Counted from the stretch's first letter, positions 1 to 9,415 are shown. The stretch is 64,000 nucleotides of DNA from Candidatus Latescibacterota bacterium (GCA_030658975.1 JAUSBL010000040.1:16697-80696), one strand, 5' to 3'. Notes: generated by a model not told the origin, from the letters alone. Program-made: numbers and translations.

Positions 1-374
1 CCCAGCACGTGCGCATCGACGGGGATGCGCCAGGCGTCGCAGGTTTCGAGCGAACCGTCCGCCAGGCGCCGGCGCAGCTCGTCGCGCAGTTCGGCGGAAA
101 GACGCTCGTCGGCGTCGATCCAGAGCGACCAGGGCGTGTCCGCCAGCGCCAGGGCGCGGCGGCGTGCGGTGCCGAAGCCGTCCATGGTCGCTTCGGCCAG
201 GCGCACCGTGAAGCGTCCTGCGATCTGCTCGCGGGCCAGCAGGGCGAGGGTGCCGTCGCGGCTGCCGGTGTCCACGACCGCCAGGGTGTCGGCGACGCCC
301 GCGAGCGAAGCGAGGCACGCCGGCAGCCGGCGTTCCTCGTTGCGCACGATCATCGTCGCCGTTAGCTTGCGCAT
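1..374 (-). CDS. Family 2 glycosyltransferase, N-terminal part (cut by window edge)
   Basis: The first 124 codons run off the left edge. The N-terminus has the GT2 (GT-A fold) nucleotide-sugar pattern: TMIVRNEERRLPACLASL, then VVDTGSRDGT near residues 33-42, then the DXD-like WIDADERL near residues 85-92. This layout resembles the WaaE/KdtX type of lipopolysaccharide-core glycosyltransferases, but donor and acceptor cannot be told from this fragment. ATG at 374 is chosen because AGGGAG stands just upstream on the minus strand. It is transcribed divergently from the Mrp gene. Confidence 0.85.
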   Translation of the reverse strand, partial: MRKLTATMIVRNEERRLPACLASLAGVADTLAVVDTGSRDGTLALLAREQIAGRFTVRLAEATMDGFGTARRRALALADTPWSLWIDADERLSAELRDELRRRLADGSLETCDAWRIPVDAHVL

Positions 375-482
375 GGCCGCGGCTCCCTGGTTGCGGCGGA
401 TCCGACATCGCGTGCAGACTAGCACGCGCCGGCCCCGGGGCGAAGCCCGGGTCGGCACACCCGCGACGTCCGGAGGTCCGAA

Positions 483-1559
483 GTGACGCATCCCCAGCCG
501 ACGGCGCAGTCCGTCCGCGACGCCCTGCGCGAGGTCCTGGTGCCCGGCACCCGGGTCGACGTGGTCAAGATCGACCTGATCGGCGACGTGCGGGTCGCCG
601 ACGGCCTGGTCGAGGTGCGGATCAAGCACACCACCGAGAAGCAGGAGACCATCGACGCCGTGCGCGGGCTGGTCGAGGCGCGCGTGCGCGCGCTGCCGGG
701 CGTGCGCGAGGTGCGCGTCGCGGTCGACAGCCCCGCGCCGCCGCCCAGGCGCGCGGCGCCCAACCCCGATCCCTGGGCCGACCGGGCCCGCCTCGACGGC
801 GTGAAGCGCATCGTCGCGGTGGCCAGCGGCAAGGGCGGCGTGGGCAAGTCGACGGTGGCGGTGAACCTGGCGCTGGCCCTGAAGGCGCTGGGGCACCGCG
901 TCGGGCTGATGGATGCGGACATCTACGGGCCGTCGCTGCCCACGATGCTCGGCACGCAGGAAGGTCCCGTGGCGCTGGGCGAGAAGGCCATCGGCCCCGT
1001 CGTCGCGCACGGGCTGCAGTGCATCTCGATGGGCATGCTGGTCCCGCCGGGTCAGGCCGTGGTGTGGCGCGGGCCGATGGTCATGGCGGCGGTGCGCCAG
1101 TTCCTCAAGGACGTGGTCTGGTCGGATCTCGATTACCTGGTCGTGGACATGCCGCCGGGCACCGGCGACGCGCAGCTCACCCTGGTCCAGCAGGTGCCGG
1201 TCGACGGCGTGGTGATGGTGACCACGCCGCAGGAACTCGCGCTGGCGGACGTGCGCCGCGGCATCCAGATGTTCGGCCAGGTGGGGGCGCCGGTGCTGGG
1301 CGTGGTGGAGAACATGAGCTACTTCCACTGCCCGGACAACGGCAAGGACTACCACATCTTCGGCAAGGGCGGCGGCCGCGCGGTCGCCGACGAGTTCGGG
1401 GTGCCCCTGCTCGCGGAACTGCCGCTGGATCCGGCGACGCGCGAGGGTGGGGATTCCGGGGCGCCCGTGGTCGAGGCGGGGGAGAGCCCGACGCGAACGG
1501 CATTCCTGGAGCTGGCGCGGCAGGTCGCGCAGCGGCTCGCGCCGAAGACCGTCGCGTGA
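483..1559 (+). CDS. apbC: Mrp/NBP35-family P-loop ATPase, Fe-S cluster carrier
   Basis: This 358-residue cytosolic protein has an N-terminal DUF59/MIP18-type domain (about residues 8-80), a linker rich in Pro, Ala and Arg, and a deviant Walker A P-loop GKGGVGKST from residue 116. DADIYGPSLP and DMPPGTGD follow, as in Mrp/ApbC. The family binds and delivers Fe-S clusters. Oddly, the usual CXXC after ENMSYF is here HCPDNGKDYHIFG, so the second cysteine is missing. The GTG start has GGAGGT about 5 nt upstream. Confidence 0.92.
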   Translation: MTHPQPTAQSVRDALREVLVPGTRVDVVKIDLIGDVRVADGLVEVRIKHTTEKQETIDAVRGLVEARVRALPGVREVRVAVDSPAPPPRRAAPNPDPWADRARLDGVKRIVAVASGKGGVGKSTVAVNLALALKALGHRVGLMDADIYGPSLPTMLGTQEGPVALGEKAIGPVVAHGLQCISMGMLVPPGQAVVWRGPMVMAAVRQFLKDVVWSDLDYLVVDMPPGTGDAQLTLVQQVPVDGVVMVTTPQELALADVRRGIQMFGQVGAPVLGVVENMSYFHCPDNGKDYHIFGKGGGRAVADEFGVPLLAELPLDPATREGGDSGAPVVEAGESPTRTAFLELARQVAQRLAPKTVA

Positions 1560-1735
1560 ACGGGTAACGATGGCCCCCATCGCCGGGGTCGCGCGCGGGG
1601 CACATTCCGGGCCCGGCGCGCCTGTCTTCCGGGCGCTCCGGCGGCGGGGGCGATTTGTGCTTCCTTGCGGCGGGCATTCGTGAATAATCCGGGGCGTCGC
1701 GCCGGGAGTCGGGCGGTTCGCAGCGGGAGGACGCG

Positions 1736-2935
1736 GTGACGGGTCGGAGCCGGTGGTGGGCGGGGGACGGGATCGTGTTCGCGGCGCTGCTGCTGACGGC
1801 GCTGGCGTCGATGCTGTCGGTGGCGATCGCCCAGCTGCTGCTCGGCGCGGCCCTGCTGGCGGCGCTCGTGCGGGTGGCGTCGCGGCGCGACCGGCCGGCG
1901 CGCACGGGGCTCGAACTGCCGTTCCTGCTGCTGCTGGTCTGGGCGCTGGCGACGATCCCGCTGTCCGACGTGCCGCACGAGGGCCTGCGCAACGCGCGCC
2001 GCTTCTACCTCTTCGTCCCGCTGTGGCTGGGTGCGGGCTACGTGACCGGCGAACGCCGGCGCTGGGCCGTGCTGGCCGCGCTCGCGCTCGGCGCGACGAT
2101 CAACGCCGTGTACAGCGTTACGGTCGAGTCGGTGCTCCCCGGCGACTACGCGCACCGCATCGGCATGATCCAGCACAGCATCATCACCGCGAGCTGGCTC
2201 GTGATGGCGGTCGCCCTGCTGGCGGGGGCCGTCGCGCTGCTGGGACCCGGACGCCGGCTGCGCCTGGCGGCCGGCGCCGTCCTGGTGCCGCTGCTCGTCG
2301 CCCTCGCCCTGACCCAGTCGCGCAGCGCCTGGCTGGGCGCCGCGGCGGGTTTCGGGCTGATGACCCTGCTCTCGCGGCCGCGCCTGATCCTGCCGCTGGT
2401 CCTGCTGGCGGCGGCGGGCGTCGCGCTTTCGCCCGCGCACCTGCGCGACAGGCTGTGGTCGGTGACCGACCCGAACGACGCCACGAACGCGCAGCGGCTG
2501 GTCCTGTGGCGGGCCGGGCTGGACCTCGTGCGCGAACACCCGGTCGTCGGCGTCGGCGACCGCAACCTCGCGCCGCTCACGCCCGCGCTGGTGGTGGTGC
2601 CCGGCGCCACCCTGACCACTCACGTCCGCCACCTCCATCAGAACTTCCTGATGCTCGCGGTGATCTGGGGCCTGCCGGGCCTCGTGTTCGGGACCTGGTT
2701 CCTGCTGGGTCTGGGCTGGCGGCTGGCAAGCCGCTGGCGGGCGCTGCGCCCCGCCGGCGCGCGCGCGCCGCCCGCGCAGCGCATCTGGGCGCTGGGCGCG
2801 CTGGGCGTCTGGGCGGGCGTGGTCGTCGCGGGATTCTTCGACTGGACGTTCGGGGATCCCGAGCTGGGACTGGTCTACCTGCTGGCGGCCGGCATCGCGC
2901 TGGCGCCGCCGAAGGCGGGAGCCGATCAGGCGTAG
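1736..2935 (+). CDS. O-antigen ligase-like polytopic membrane protein (Wzy_C superfamily)
   Basis: The protein has 399 residues, about ten to twelve hydrophobic segments, and a soluble central stretch near residues 240-300 containing EHPVVGVGDRNLAPL. That motif is typical of the Wzy_C region of O-antigen ligases and polymerases. By family it should join or polymerise undecaprenyl-linked glycans in the inner membrane; the substrate cannot be named. The GTG start follows GGGAGGA. Its 3' end overlaps the convergent sulfatase gene by 10 bp. Confidence 0.75.
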   Translation: MTGRSRWWAGDGIVFAALLLTALASMLSVAIAQLLLGAALLAALVRVASRRDRPARTGLELPFLLLLVWALATIPLSDVPHEGLRNARRFYLFVPLWLGAGYVTGERRRWAVLAALALGATINAVYSVTVESVLPGDYAHRIGMIQHSIITASWLVMAVALLAGAVALLGPGRRLRLAAGAVLVPLLVALALTQSRSAWLGAAAGFGLMTLLSRPRLILPLVLLAAAGVALSPAHLRDRLWSVTDPNDATNAQRLVLWRAGLDLVREHPVVGVGDRNLAPLTPALVVVPGATLTTHVRHLHQNFLMLAVIWGLPGLVFGTWFLLGLGWRLASRWRALRPAGARAPPAQRIWALGALGVWAGVVVAGFFDWTFGDPELGLVYLLAAGIALAPPKAGADQA

Positions 2936-4443
2936 CCGAGTTCGGTCAGCTGACGCCGCACCCTGTCATCGAGATCCTCCCACCCGCCGGCGGCCTCTGG
3001 CTCCCCGCGATCGTCGTCGTCGGGGCCGCCGGCGCGGTTCCACACCGCAGCCGCGTCCAGCAGTTCCTGCAGGCGCTGCGGCTGTTCCGCGCTCAGGTCG
3101 CGCAGCTCCCGCGGATCGTCGATGAGATGGAAGAGCGCCAGCGGCGCCAAAGGGCGGCGTCGGGCGATGAGCTTCCACGGCCCGGCGCGCACGCCGACCA
3201 GGTCCGGGCCGTAGGCGATGTCCTCCGACAGCAGGATCCTCTCCGCTGAGGAATTCCCGGCGCCGTCGCGGGGCTGCGCCCGGCCGAGCAGGGACGCCGG
3301 CGCGCTCGCGGGCAGCGGCAGCGGCGGCTGGTCCAGCCAGGTGGCGGCCGTCGGCGCCAGGTCGCAGAGCGAGACCGGCCGGTCCCGGACGGCGCCGGCC
3401 GGGACGCCGGGCCCGCGCACGAGCCAGGGCACGTGCAGCAGTTCCTGGAACTGGGTGTGGCCGTGGCCGATGGCGCGCAGGTCGCGCGGGTCGTGGTCCC
3501 AGAGGCGCGCGGCAGCGGCGTGCTCCAGGAATTCCTCGCCGTGATCCGACCAGATCATCACCAGGGTGTTCGTCGCGAGGCCCCAATCCTCGAGCCGGTC
3601 CAGGATCGTTCCCAGCGATTCGTCGACGTGGCGGACCGACGCGGCGTAGAGGGCCTTCTTGGCCGCCAGGGCCAGCGCGGCCGGCCCGTCCAGCGGCAGG
3701 GCCGCCCGGCCGAGGTGGGGGACCCCGACCGACTCGTCGCCCCAGCGGGCCAGCGCCCGCAGCTGCGCGTCGCGGTAGCCGCCGGCTCCCGCGGCCTCGA
3801 GCAGGGGAGTATACAGGCGGCGCGGCGGCATGGTCGGTTCGTGCGCGTCGTTGAACAGGACGAAGGCGCAGAACGGCCGGTCCGCCCGGCGCCGGATCCA
3901 GTCCAGGGCGAGCGCGGCGACGTCGGGCGCGGCGTGGTTGCGGTAGACCCGGTCCTGGAAGCTCTCCGCCAGACCGAAACCCACGAAGGGATTCGAATAG
4001 ATGGCGCCGGTGCGGTAGCCGCGGCCGGCCAGGTGACCGGCCAGCGTGGTCGCGCCGTCGCGCAGGCGTGCGGGAGCCTGCTGCGCCATGTTGCGCGGGC
4101 CGCCGCGCATCCCGGCGCCGTGCAGGCAGGGCATCAGGCCCGTGAACGCGCTGGCGAACGAGGGCAGCGTCCAGGGCGCGGGCGCGTTCGCGTCGGCGAA
4201 GCGCAGGCCGTCGCGGGCCACGGCGTCCATGGCGGGCGTCAGCGGCCCTGCGGCGCAGGCGGCGCCCATGTGGTCGGCGCGCAGGGTGTCCACCGCGAGC
4301 AGCAGGAGGTTGGGCGGACCCTCGCGGCGGGGCGCGGCGGTCGGCGGCGAGATCGTCCGGCGCAGCACGGTCACGAGCCGGTCGCGGCGCGTCGCGAGGC
4401 GTCGCTTCAACGTCATGGGCAGGAAGGGATCGTTGTGGTTCAT
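2926..4443 (-). CDS. Sulfatase-like (alkaline phosphatase superfamily) hydrolase
   Basis: This 505-residue protein has the metal-binding start LLLAVDTLRADHMG (Asp52), the nucleophile region PWTLPSFASAFTG, and the later sites IWSDHGEEFLEH and GHGHTQ. The nucleophile position is Thr92 (T-L-P-S) instead of the Cys/Ser of CXPSR sulfatases, so no formylglycine can form. Thr nucleophiles are known in phosphoethanolamine and phosphoglycerol transferases of the same superfamily. No signal peptide is obvious. The convergent neighbour is O-antigen-ligase-like, so a role in envelope glycan modification is possible but not shown. Confidence 0.8.
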   Translation of the reverse strand: MNHNDPFLPMTLKRRLATRRDRLVTVLRRTISPPTAAPRREGPPNLLLLAVDTLRADHMGAACAAGPLTPAMDAVARDGLRFADANAPAPWTLPSFASAFTGLMPCLHGAGMRGGPRNMAQQAPARLRDGATTLAGHLAGRGYRTGAIYSNPFVGFGLAESFQDRVYRNHAAPDVAALALDWIRRRADRPFCAFVLFNDAHEPTMPPRRLYTPLLEAAGAGGYRDAQLRALARWGDESVGVPHLGRAALPLDGPAALALAAKKALYAASVRHVDESLGTILDRLEDWGLATNTLVMIWSDHGEEFLEHAAAARLWDHDPRDLRAIGHGHTQFQELLHVPWLVRGPGVPAGAVRDRPVSLCDLAPTAATWLDQPPLPLPASAPASLLGRAQPRDGAGNSSAERILLSEDIAYGPDLVGVRAGPWKLIARRRPLAPLALFHLIDDPRELRDLSAEQPQRLQELLDAAAVWNRAGGPDDDDRGEPEAAGGWEDLDDRVRRQLTELGYA

Positions 4444-4461
4444 CGCCCCGTGTTCGCTTCC

Positions 4462-4490
4462 TGGACAGTCGCGGTCCCGGCGACTAGTCT
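4462..4490 (+). promoter_or_regulatory. Sigma70-like promoter of the orphan EIIA gene (leaderless)
   Basis: TGGACA at 4462-4467 (5 of 6 to TTGACA), a 17-nt spacer and TAGTCT at 4485-4490. The expected transcription start falls at about 4497, on the A of the start codon. Confidence 0.55.
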
Positions 4491-4496
4491 AGGTCC

Positions 4497-4955
4497 ATGG
4501 ACCTGCGCGCGCATATCCCCGCTGGCTGCCTGCTGCCGAGACTGGCCTGCTCGAGCCAGGAAGAGGCCGTCGGCGTGCTCGCCACGGCCGTGGCCCGCGC
4601 CGTCGGCCTGCCCGACGACCGGGCGCTGCGGCAGGAGATCCTCGCGCGCGAGGCCGTCGGAGACACCAACGTCGGCCTGGGCGTCGCCATCCCCCACATC
4701 CGCACCCGGCTGGTCGCCAAGCCCCTGCTCGCGGTCGCCACGCTGGCCGGACCCCTGTCGCGCGAGGGGCGGGAGCCGCCCGTGGACGTGCTGCTGCTGA
4801 TCGTGGGCCCGCAGCAGGACCCGCGCACGATGCTCAAGCTCCTGGCCAGGCTGGTGCGGCAGGTCAAGGCTCCCGGCTTCCTGGAAGCCCTGCGGTCGGC
4901 GACCTCGCCCGAAGAATTGAAACGGGCGTTTCCCGCCGACGTGCCGACCGTCTGA
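4497..4955 (+). CDS. PTS EIIA-like (fructose/nitrogen type) domain protein
   Basis: This 152-residue single-domain protein matches PTS_EIIA_2. The phosphorylatable histidine sits in GLGVAIPHIRTRL, and the hydrophobic strand VDVLLLIVGPQQDP follows as in PtsN/FruA EIIA domains. No EIIB, EIIC, HPr or EI gene is nearby, so a regulatory (PtsN-like) role is more likely than sugar import. No Shine-Dalgarno sequence precedes the ATG, and the -10 box ends 6 nt before it, so a leaderless message is likely. It is divergent from the sulfatase gene. Confidence 0.85.
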   Translation: MDLRAHIPAGCLLPRLACSSQEEAVGVLATAVARAVGLPDDRALRQEILAREAVGDTNVGLGVAIPHIRTRLVAKPLLAVATLAGPLSREGREPPVDVLLLIVGPQQDPRTMLKLLARLVRQVKAPGFLEALRSATSPEELKRAFPADVPTV

Positions 4956-4972
4956 CAGGGCTCGTTTTCCGC

Positions 4973-5001
4973 TTGGTCCCCTCCCGGCCTTGGGCTATGT
5001 T
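4973..5001 (+). promoter_or_regulatory. Promoter of the surface-protein operon
   Basis: TTGGTC at 4973-4978, a 17-nt spacer and TATGTT at 4996-5001. This places transcription start near 5008, which rules out the upstream in-frame GTG codons as starts of the LTD gene and supports ATG 5075. Confidence 0.6.
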
Positions 5002-5074
5002 AAACGGCCCGGCAACGGCCCACAACCGAGATCATCCCCGTCAACGTTTTCCCTCCGCAAGGGAGCGAGGTCCG

Positions 5075-8000
5075 ATGACCAGCCAATCCAGGATCCCCCG
5101 CCGCGGCGCATGGATCGCCATCTTGGTCGCGACGGTCGCTTTCGCCGCGACCGTCCACGCCGCCGCCGACCATCTGCTGATCAGCGAGGTCCTCGTCAAG
5201 GAGCGGCCGGGCGTCACGTCCTACGGCAGCGAGTACGTCGAGATCACCAACGCGGGCGCCGCGGCGGCCGACCTCGCGCAGGTCTACCTGACCGACGCGG
5301 GCAACAGCCTCAACGCGACGACCTTCTACTACAACATCGTCACGGGCGGCGGCGCCGGCGGCGGCGGCTCCTCGGGCGACTTCCACGCGCGCTTCCCCGC
5401 GGGCGCGACGCTGGCCCCGGGCGCGTCGGTGGTGGTGGCGCTGCGCGGCAGCGCGGCCTTCCAGACCTCGCACGGCCGGCTGCCCGACTACGAGCTGTTC
5501 GAGGACGGCATCGCGCCCGACGCCGTGCCCGAACTGGTCGAGGCCTTCCCCGGCAGCATCGGTTTCGGACTGGGCAACGGCTCGACCAACACGGTCCCCA
5601 CCGGCGGTTGGCTGGATGACGTCTCGGAGACCCTGGTGATGTACCACTGGGATGGGGCGACCGACCTGGTCGCCGACCTGGACTACCTGACCTGGGGGAC
5701 CAGCACCTCCCTGCGCATCAACAAGACGGGCGTGACGGTCGACGGCCCCGACGCCGACAGCATCGCGAGCGCCTACCTGGCCGACACCGCCCCGGGTTCG
5801 CAGCAGGCGATCACCACGATCCACGCCTATGGCGACTGCTTCCAGCGACTCAGCGCCGACGAGGGCGCCGAGACCGCCACGGGCGGCAACGGCCTGACCG
5901 GCCACGACGAGACCAGCGAGAACCTGACGGCGACCTGGAACGTGGCCGCGGACCAGGACCCGACCTCCACCGGGACCGCGTCGCCCGCGACGCCCCTGGT
6001 GACCGCGGCCGAGACCTCGCCTGCGACGCCCTACAACACGCTGCCGGTGACCGTGACGGCGACGGTCCTGTCCCCGTCCGGCAACGCCGCGAGCGCGGTG
6101 TCCCTGAACTGGCGCACCGACGCCGGCTGGACCACGGTGGCCGCCACCGGCGCCGGCAACGCCTGGACCGCGCAGATCCCCGCCCTGCCGGCCGGCACGG
6201 TCGTGCAGTGGTACGTGACCGCCGCGGGCACCGCCGGCGGCCCGAGCGCGCTGCCCCACGGCGCGCCTTTCTACGTGCGCGCCTACACCGTGCAGCAGCC
6301 GCCCGACCCGGGCGACAGCCCGCCGCACCTGCTGCTGACCGAGGTCTGCGTGCAGGGCAGCGACCACGAGTTCATCGAGATCTACAACCCGACCGACGAG
6401 ACCGTGGAACTGGACAACTACTACGTCACCGACGCGGTCTACACCACGCAGGGCTACTGGCTGCTGCCTGCGGGCAACCCCTCGTCGGGGACCATCGGCG
6501 GCGGCACATTCACCGACTTCCAGGCCCGCTTCCCGGCTGGGGCGACCATCGAACCGGGCGAGGCGCTGACACTGTCGCTGGCCGGCAGCGACAAGTTCCA
6601 GACGGTCTGGGGTTCGGCGCCCGACTTCGAGATCCGCGAAGACGGCGGGTCGGCGGACGCGATCCCGAACATGCGCGAGGTCTTCCCGGGCAGCCTGCAG
6701 GGCGACGAGACCGGCGCCTGGGCGACGCTGACCAACACGGCCGAGATCGTCGTGCTCTACTACTGGGACGGGGCCAGCAACCTGGTCACCGACATCGACA
6801 TGTTCATGTGGGGCTCGAGCACGAGCGCCCGCGTGGACAAGACCGGCGTCTCGGTCAACGGCTCGACCTACGCCGCGGATACGCCCGTGGCCTCGCAGGA
6901 CCAGTTCATGCTGACCCACGACATCCTGGGCAGCTTCCAGCGGCTCGATCCGGGGGAGGGCACCGAGACCGAGGCCGGCGGCAACGGCCCCCTGGGCCAC
7001 AACGAGACCAGCGAGAATGTCAGCGGCACCTGGTCCGCCGCCGACGGCACGCCCGGCGTCTACGAGGTGGTCGAACTGGCCGTCACCGTGGCGACGCTCG
7101 CGCCCCAGCACCCGCAGCCGGGCGAGGACGCCGTGGTGACCGCCGCGGTGACCGGCACGGCCGCGGTCACCAGCGTGACCCTGCGCTACTCCCTGGACGG
7201 GGGAGCGTTCACGGACGTCGCTTGCACCAACAACGGCAACGGCACCTGGAGCGGCACGATCCCCGCCCAGGCCGACGGCGTCGAAGTGGCCTGGTACGTG
7301 ACGGCCGCGGGCGCGGGCGGCGCGTCGGCGGTCTGGCCGCAGGGGGGCGCCGCCGAGGCCCCGACCTACACGGTCGAGATCATCGTCCCCGGGTACGGCC
7401 TGGCCAAGCTGCTGATGACCAAGGTCTGCACGCTCGGCACCGCCGCGGAGTTCGTGGAGATCTGCAACCCGAACGCTTTCGACGTGCCGCTGCGCAACTT
7501 CTACCTGACCGACGCGGTGTACTACGAGAGCCAGGCCTACTGGAACCTGCCGAACGGCACGCCTTCGCGCGCCACGCTCGGCGGCGGCGACTTCACCGAC
7601 TTCCTGGCGAAGTTCCCCGACGACGCGGTGCTGGCGGCCGGCGATACGATCACCGTTTCGATCAGCGGCAGCCAGAGCTTCCTCTCCGCCTGGGGCGTGA
7701 TGCCCTACTACGAGCTGTTCGAGGACGACGACTACGAGGACTCCGTCGCCGACCTGCGCGAAGTGTTCCCCGGCAGCATCAACGGCGTCACCGCGCCCAC
7801 GCTGTCCAACCTCTCGGACACGGGCACCTACATCAACGGCGAGATCGTGGCCCTGTTCTTCTGGGACGGCGTCAGCGACCTGGTGACCGACATCGACGTC
7901 TTCATCTGGGGCGAGGGCAACTCGTACTCGGTGGTCAAGACCGGCATCACCATCGGCGCCAGCACCTACGCCGCCGAAGCCGGCTACCCCGACCCGTTCA

Positions 8001-8512
8001 TGGCCGAGCACTCCGGCGGCGAAGCCTACGTCCGCCTCGACGCCACCGAGGGCAGCCAGGCCCAGTCCGGCAGCAACGGCTTCGGGGGCGCCGACGAGAC
8101 CAGCGAGAACCTGGCTACGACGTGGGGCGTCCAGGTCGTGACTCCGGTCGCGCCCCCGATGCCCGAGGGTTCCGGCGAGGTGACGCTGGGCGTGCCGGCG
8201 CAGACCTTCCTGGCCTCGCGCGGCGAGAGCTTCCGCATCACGTTCACGGCTTCGCCCGGGGCGGAGACGGTGCTGCGCATCATCGACCTGAACGGCCGCC
8301 TGGTGCGCCACCTCTACGACTCGCGCTTCGACGGAGACGCTTCCATCGTGCCCGACACGCCGTCGATCAGGGTGTGGGACGGGCGCAACGAGACCTACGA
8401 GCTGGCCCGGGCCGGGATGTACGTCGTCCACCTCCAGGTGACCGACCCCAGGACAGGCAAGAGGATCGAAAAGACCGCACCGGCCGTGGTGTCCACGCGC
8501 CTGAGCAACTAG
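5075..8512 (+). CDS. Secreted triple lamin-tail-domain protein with C-terminal FlgD-like domain
   Basis: This 1145-residue protein starts with a signal peptide (MTSQSRIPRRGAWIAIL, probable cleavage after TVHA). Three lamin-tail (LTD) modules follow at about residues 32-305, 417-662 and 776-1018. Each opens like LLLTEVCV...EFIEIYNP and ends with a (D/N)ETSEN-x-x-x-TW block. Two Ig-like modules (about 306-409 and 666-769), both with VxWYVTAAG, separate them. The C-terminus (about 1034-1145) is a FlgD-Ig-like domain: LRIIDLNGRLVRHLYD, then VWDGRNETYELARAGMYVVHL. Such tails often mark exported surface proteins in FCB-type bacteria. ATG 5075 has GGGAGCGAGG upstream. It is first in an operon with PorV-like and barrel genes. 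Confidence 0.9.
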   Translation: MTSQSRIPRRGAWIAILVATVAFAATVHAAADHLLISEVLVKERPGVTSYGSEYVEITNAGAAAADLAQVYLTDAGNSLNATTFYYNIVTGGGAGGGGSSGDFHARFPAGATLAPGASVVVALRGSAAFQTSHGRLPDYELFEDGIAPDAVPELVEAFPGSIGFGLGNGSTNTVPTGGWLDDVSETLVMYHWDGATDLVADLDYLTWGTSTSLRINKTGVTVDGPDADSIASAYLADTAPGSQQAITTIHAYGDCFQRLSADEGAETATGGNGLTGHDETSENLTATWNVAADQDPTSTGTASPATPLVTAAETSPATPYNTLPVTVTATVLSPSGNAASAVSLNWRTDAGWTTVAATGAGNAWTAQIPALPAGTVVQWYVTAAGTAGGPSALPHGAPFYVRAYTVQQPPDPGDSPPHLLLTEVCVQGSDHEFIEIYNPTDETVELDNYYVTDAVYTTQGYWLLPAGNPSSGTIGGGTFTDFQARFPAGATIEPGEALTLSLAGSDKFQTVWGSAPDFEIREDGGSADAIPNMREVFPGSLQGDETGAWATLTNTAEIVVLYYWDGASNLVTDIDMFMWGSSTSARVDKTGVSVNGSTYAADTPVASQDQFMLTHDILGSFQRLDPGEGTETEAGGNGPLGHNETSENVSGTWSAADGTPGVYEVVELAVTVATLAPQHPQPGEDAVVTAAVTGTAAVTSVTLRYSLDGGAFTDVACTNNGNGTWSGTIPAQADGVEVAWYVTAAGAGGASAVWPQGGAAEAPTYTVEIIVPGYGLAKLLMTKVCTLGTAAEFVEICNPNAFDVPLRNFYLTDAVYYESQAYWNLPNGTPSRATLGGGDFTDFLAKFPDDAVLAAGDTITVSISGSQSFLSAWGVMPYYELFEDDDYEDSVADLREVFPGSINGVTAPTLSNLSDTGTYINGEIVALFFWDGVSDLVTDIDVFIWGEGNSYSVVKTGITIGASTYAAEAGYPDPFMAEHSGGEAYVRLDATEGSQAQSGSNGFGGADETSENLATTWGVQVVTPVAPPMPEGSGEVTLGVPAQTFLASRGESFRITFTASPGAETVLRIIDLNGRLVRHLYDSRFDGDASIVPDTPSIRVWDGRNETYELARAGMYVVHLQVTDPRTGKRIEKTAPAVVSTRLSN

Positions 8513-8527
8513 GGGAGGCTGAGAGGC

Positions 8528-9415
8528 ATGATCCGCAGCGCAACGATCACCGTCGCCTTCGTGCTCGGGCTGGCCGCGTCCACGGCGCAGGCGGCCTTCG
8601 AGAACGTCGACATCAGCCCGCGGGCGCGGGCCATGGGCGGCGCCGCCGTGGCGGTCGCCGACGACGCCTTCGCGCCCTTCTTCAACCCGGCCGGGATGGC
8701 GGGACAGACGCGCCCCGCCCTGGGCAACTCCTACGTGAAGCCCTACGGCCTGAGCTTCAACGAGCAGATGTACTTCGGCGGCGTGGCGCCGCTGTCGGCC
8801 CGCCTGGGCGCGCTCGGCTTCGGCTACCGCCGCTTCGCCGTGACGTACCAGGACGTCGACCTCACGACCGAGAGCACGTTCACGCTGGCCCACGGCCTGA
8901 CCCTGTACGAGGACCTCCACTCGACGATCAGGTTCGGCACCGCGCTGAACCTCTACGACCTCGAGTACGCCGAGACCGTCGGCGGCGTGGACCCCGGCCA
9001 CGCCAGCGTCGTGGGCGCGGACGTGGGCCTGCAGGTCGTCCTGCACGAGCGCACCCGCCTGGGCGTGATGGTCCGCAACCTGAACAACCCCCAGATCGGC
9101 CTGGACAGCGAAGAGCTCATGCAGCAGCTCACGGGCGGGATCTCCTACATGCCCTACGACGGCGTGACGACCGCCTTCGAGGTGGGCAACACGCTCGACG
9201 GCCAGACCCGCTACCGCGGCGGCGTCGAGTTCGCGGCGCTGGGCGCCCTGCACCTGCGCGGCGGCGTGGCCACCAACCCCTCGCTGGTGACCGGCGGCTT
9301 CGGCTACGGCTACGGCGGGATCACGGTCGACTACGGCTTCTCGACGGGCGGCGGGGTGCTGTCCCCCAGCCACCAGTTCGGGATGACCTTCGCCTGGGGC
9401 GGTGAGGCGCCGTGA
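8528..9415 (+). CDS. PorV/PorQ-like outer-membrane protein
   Basis: This 295-residue protein has a signal peptide ending at about AQA-AFEN. The N-terminal pattern ARAMGGAAVAVADDAFAPFFNPAGMA is typical of the PorV/PorQ (UPF0164, FadL-related) barrels. Alternating amphipathic strands run to a C-terminal HQFGMTFAWG. PorV acts in type IX secretion by shuttling cargo; PorQ-type relatives have other roles, so secretion is an inference. It lies 15 nt after the LTD gene, behind GGGGAGG, and its stop overlaps the next gene in GTGA. Confidence 0.8.
   Translation: MIRSATITVAFVLGLAASTAQAAFENVDISPRARAMGGAAVAVADDAFAPFFNPAGMAGQTRPALGNSYVKPYGLSFNEQMYFGGVAPLSARLGALGFGYRRFAVTYQDVDLTTESTFTLAHGLTLYEDLHSTIRFGTALNLYDLEYAETVGGVDPGHASVVGADVGLQVVLHERTRLGVMVRNLNNPQIGLDSEELMQQLTGGISYMPYDGVTTAFEVGNTLDGQTRYRGGVEFAALGALHLRGGVATNPSLVTGGFGYGYGGITVDYGFSTGGGVLSPSHQFGMTFAWGGEAP

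Noticed and set aside
4973..5074. An earlier GTG start for the LTD protein
   Set aside because: It falls on the -35 element of the promoter, and the signal peptide and ribosome-binding site fit ATG 5075.
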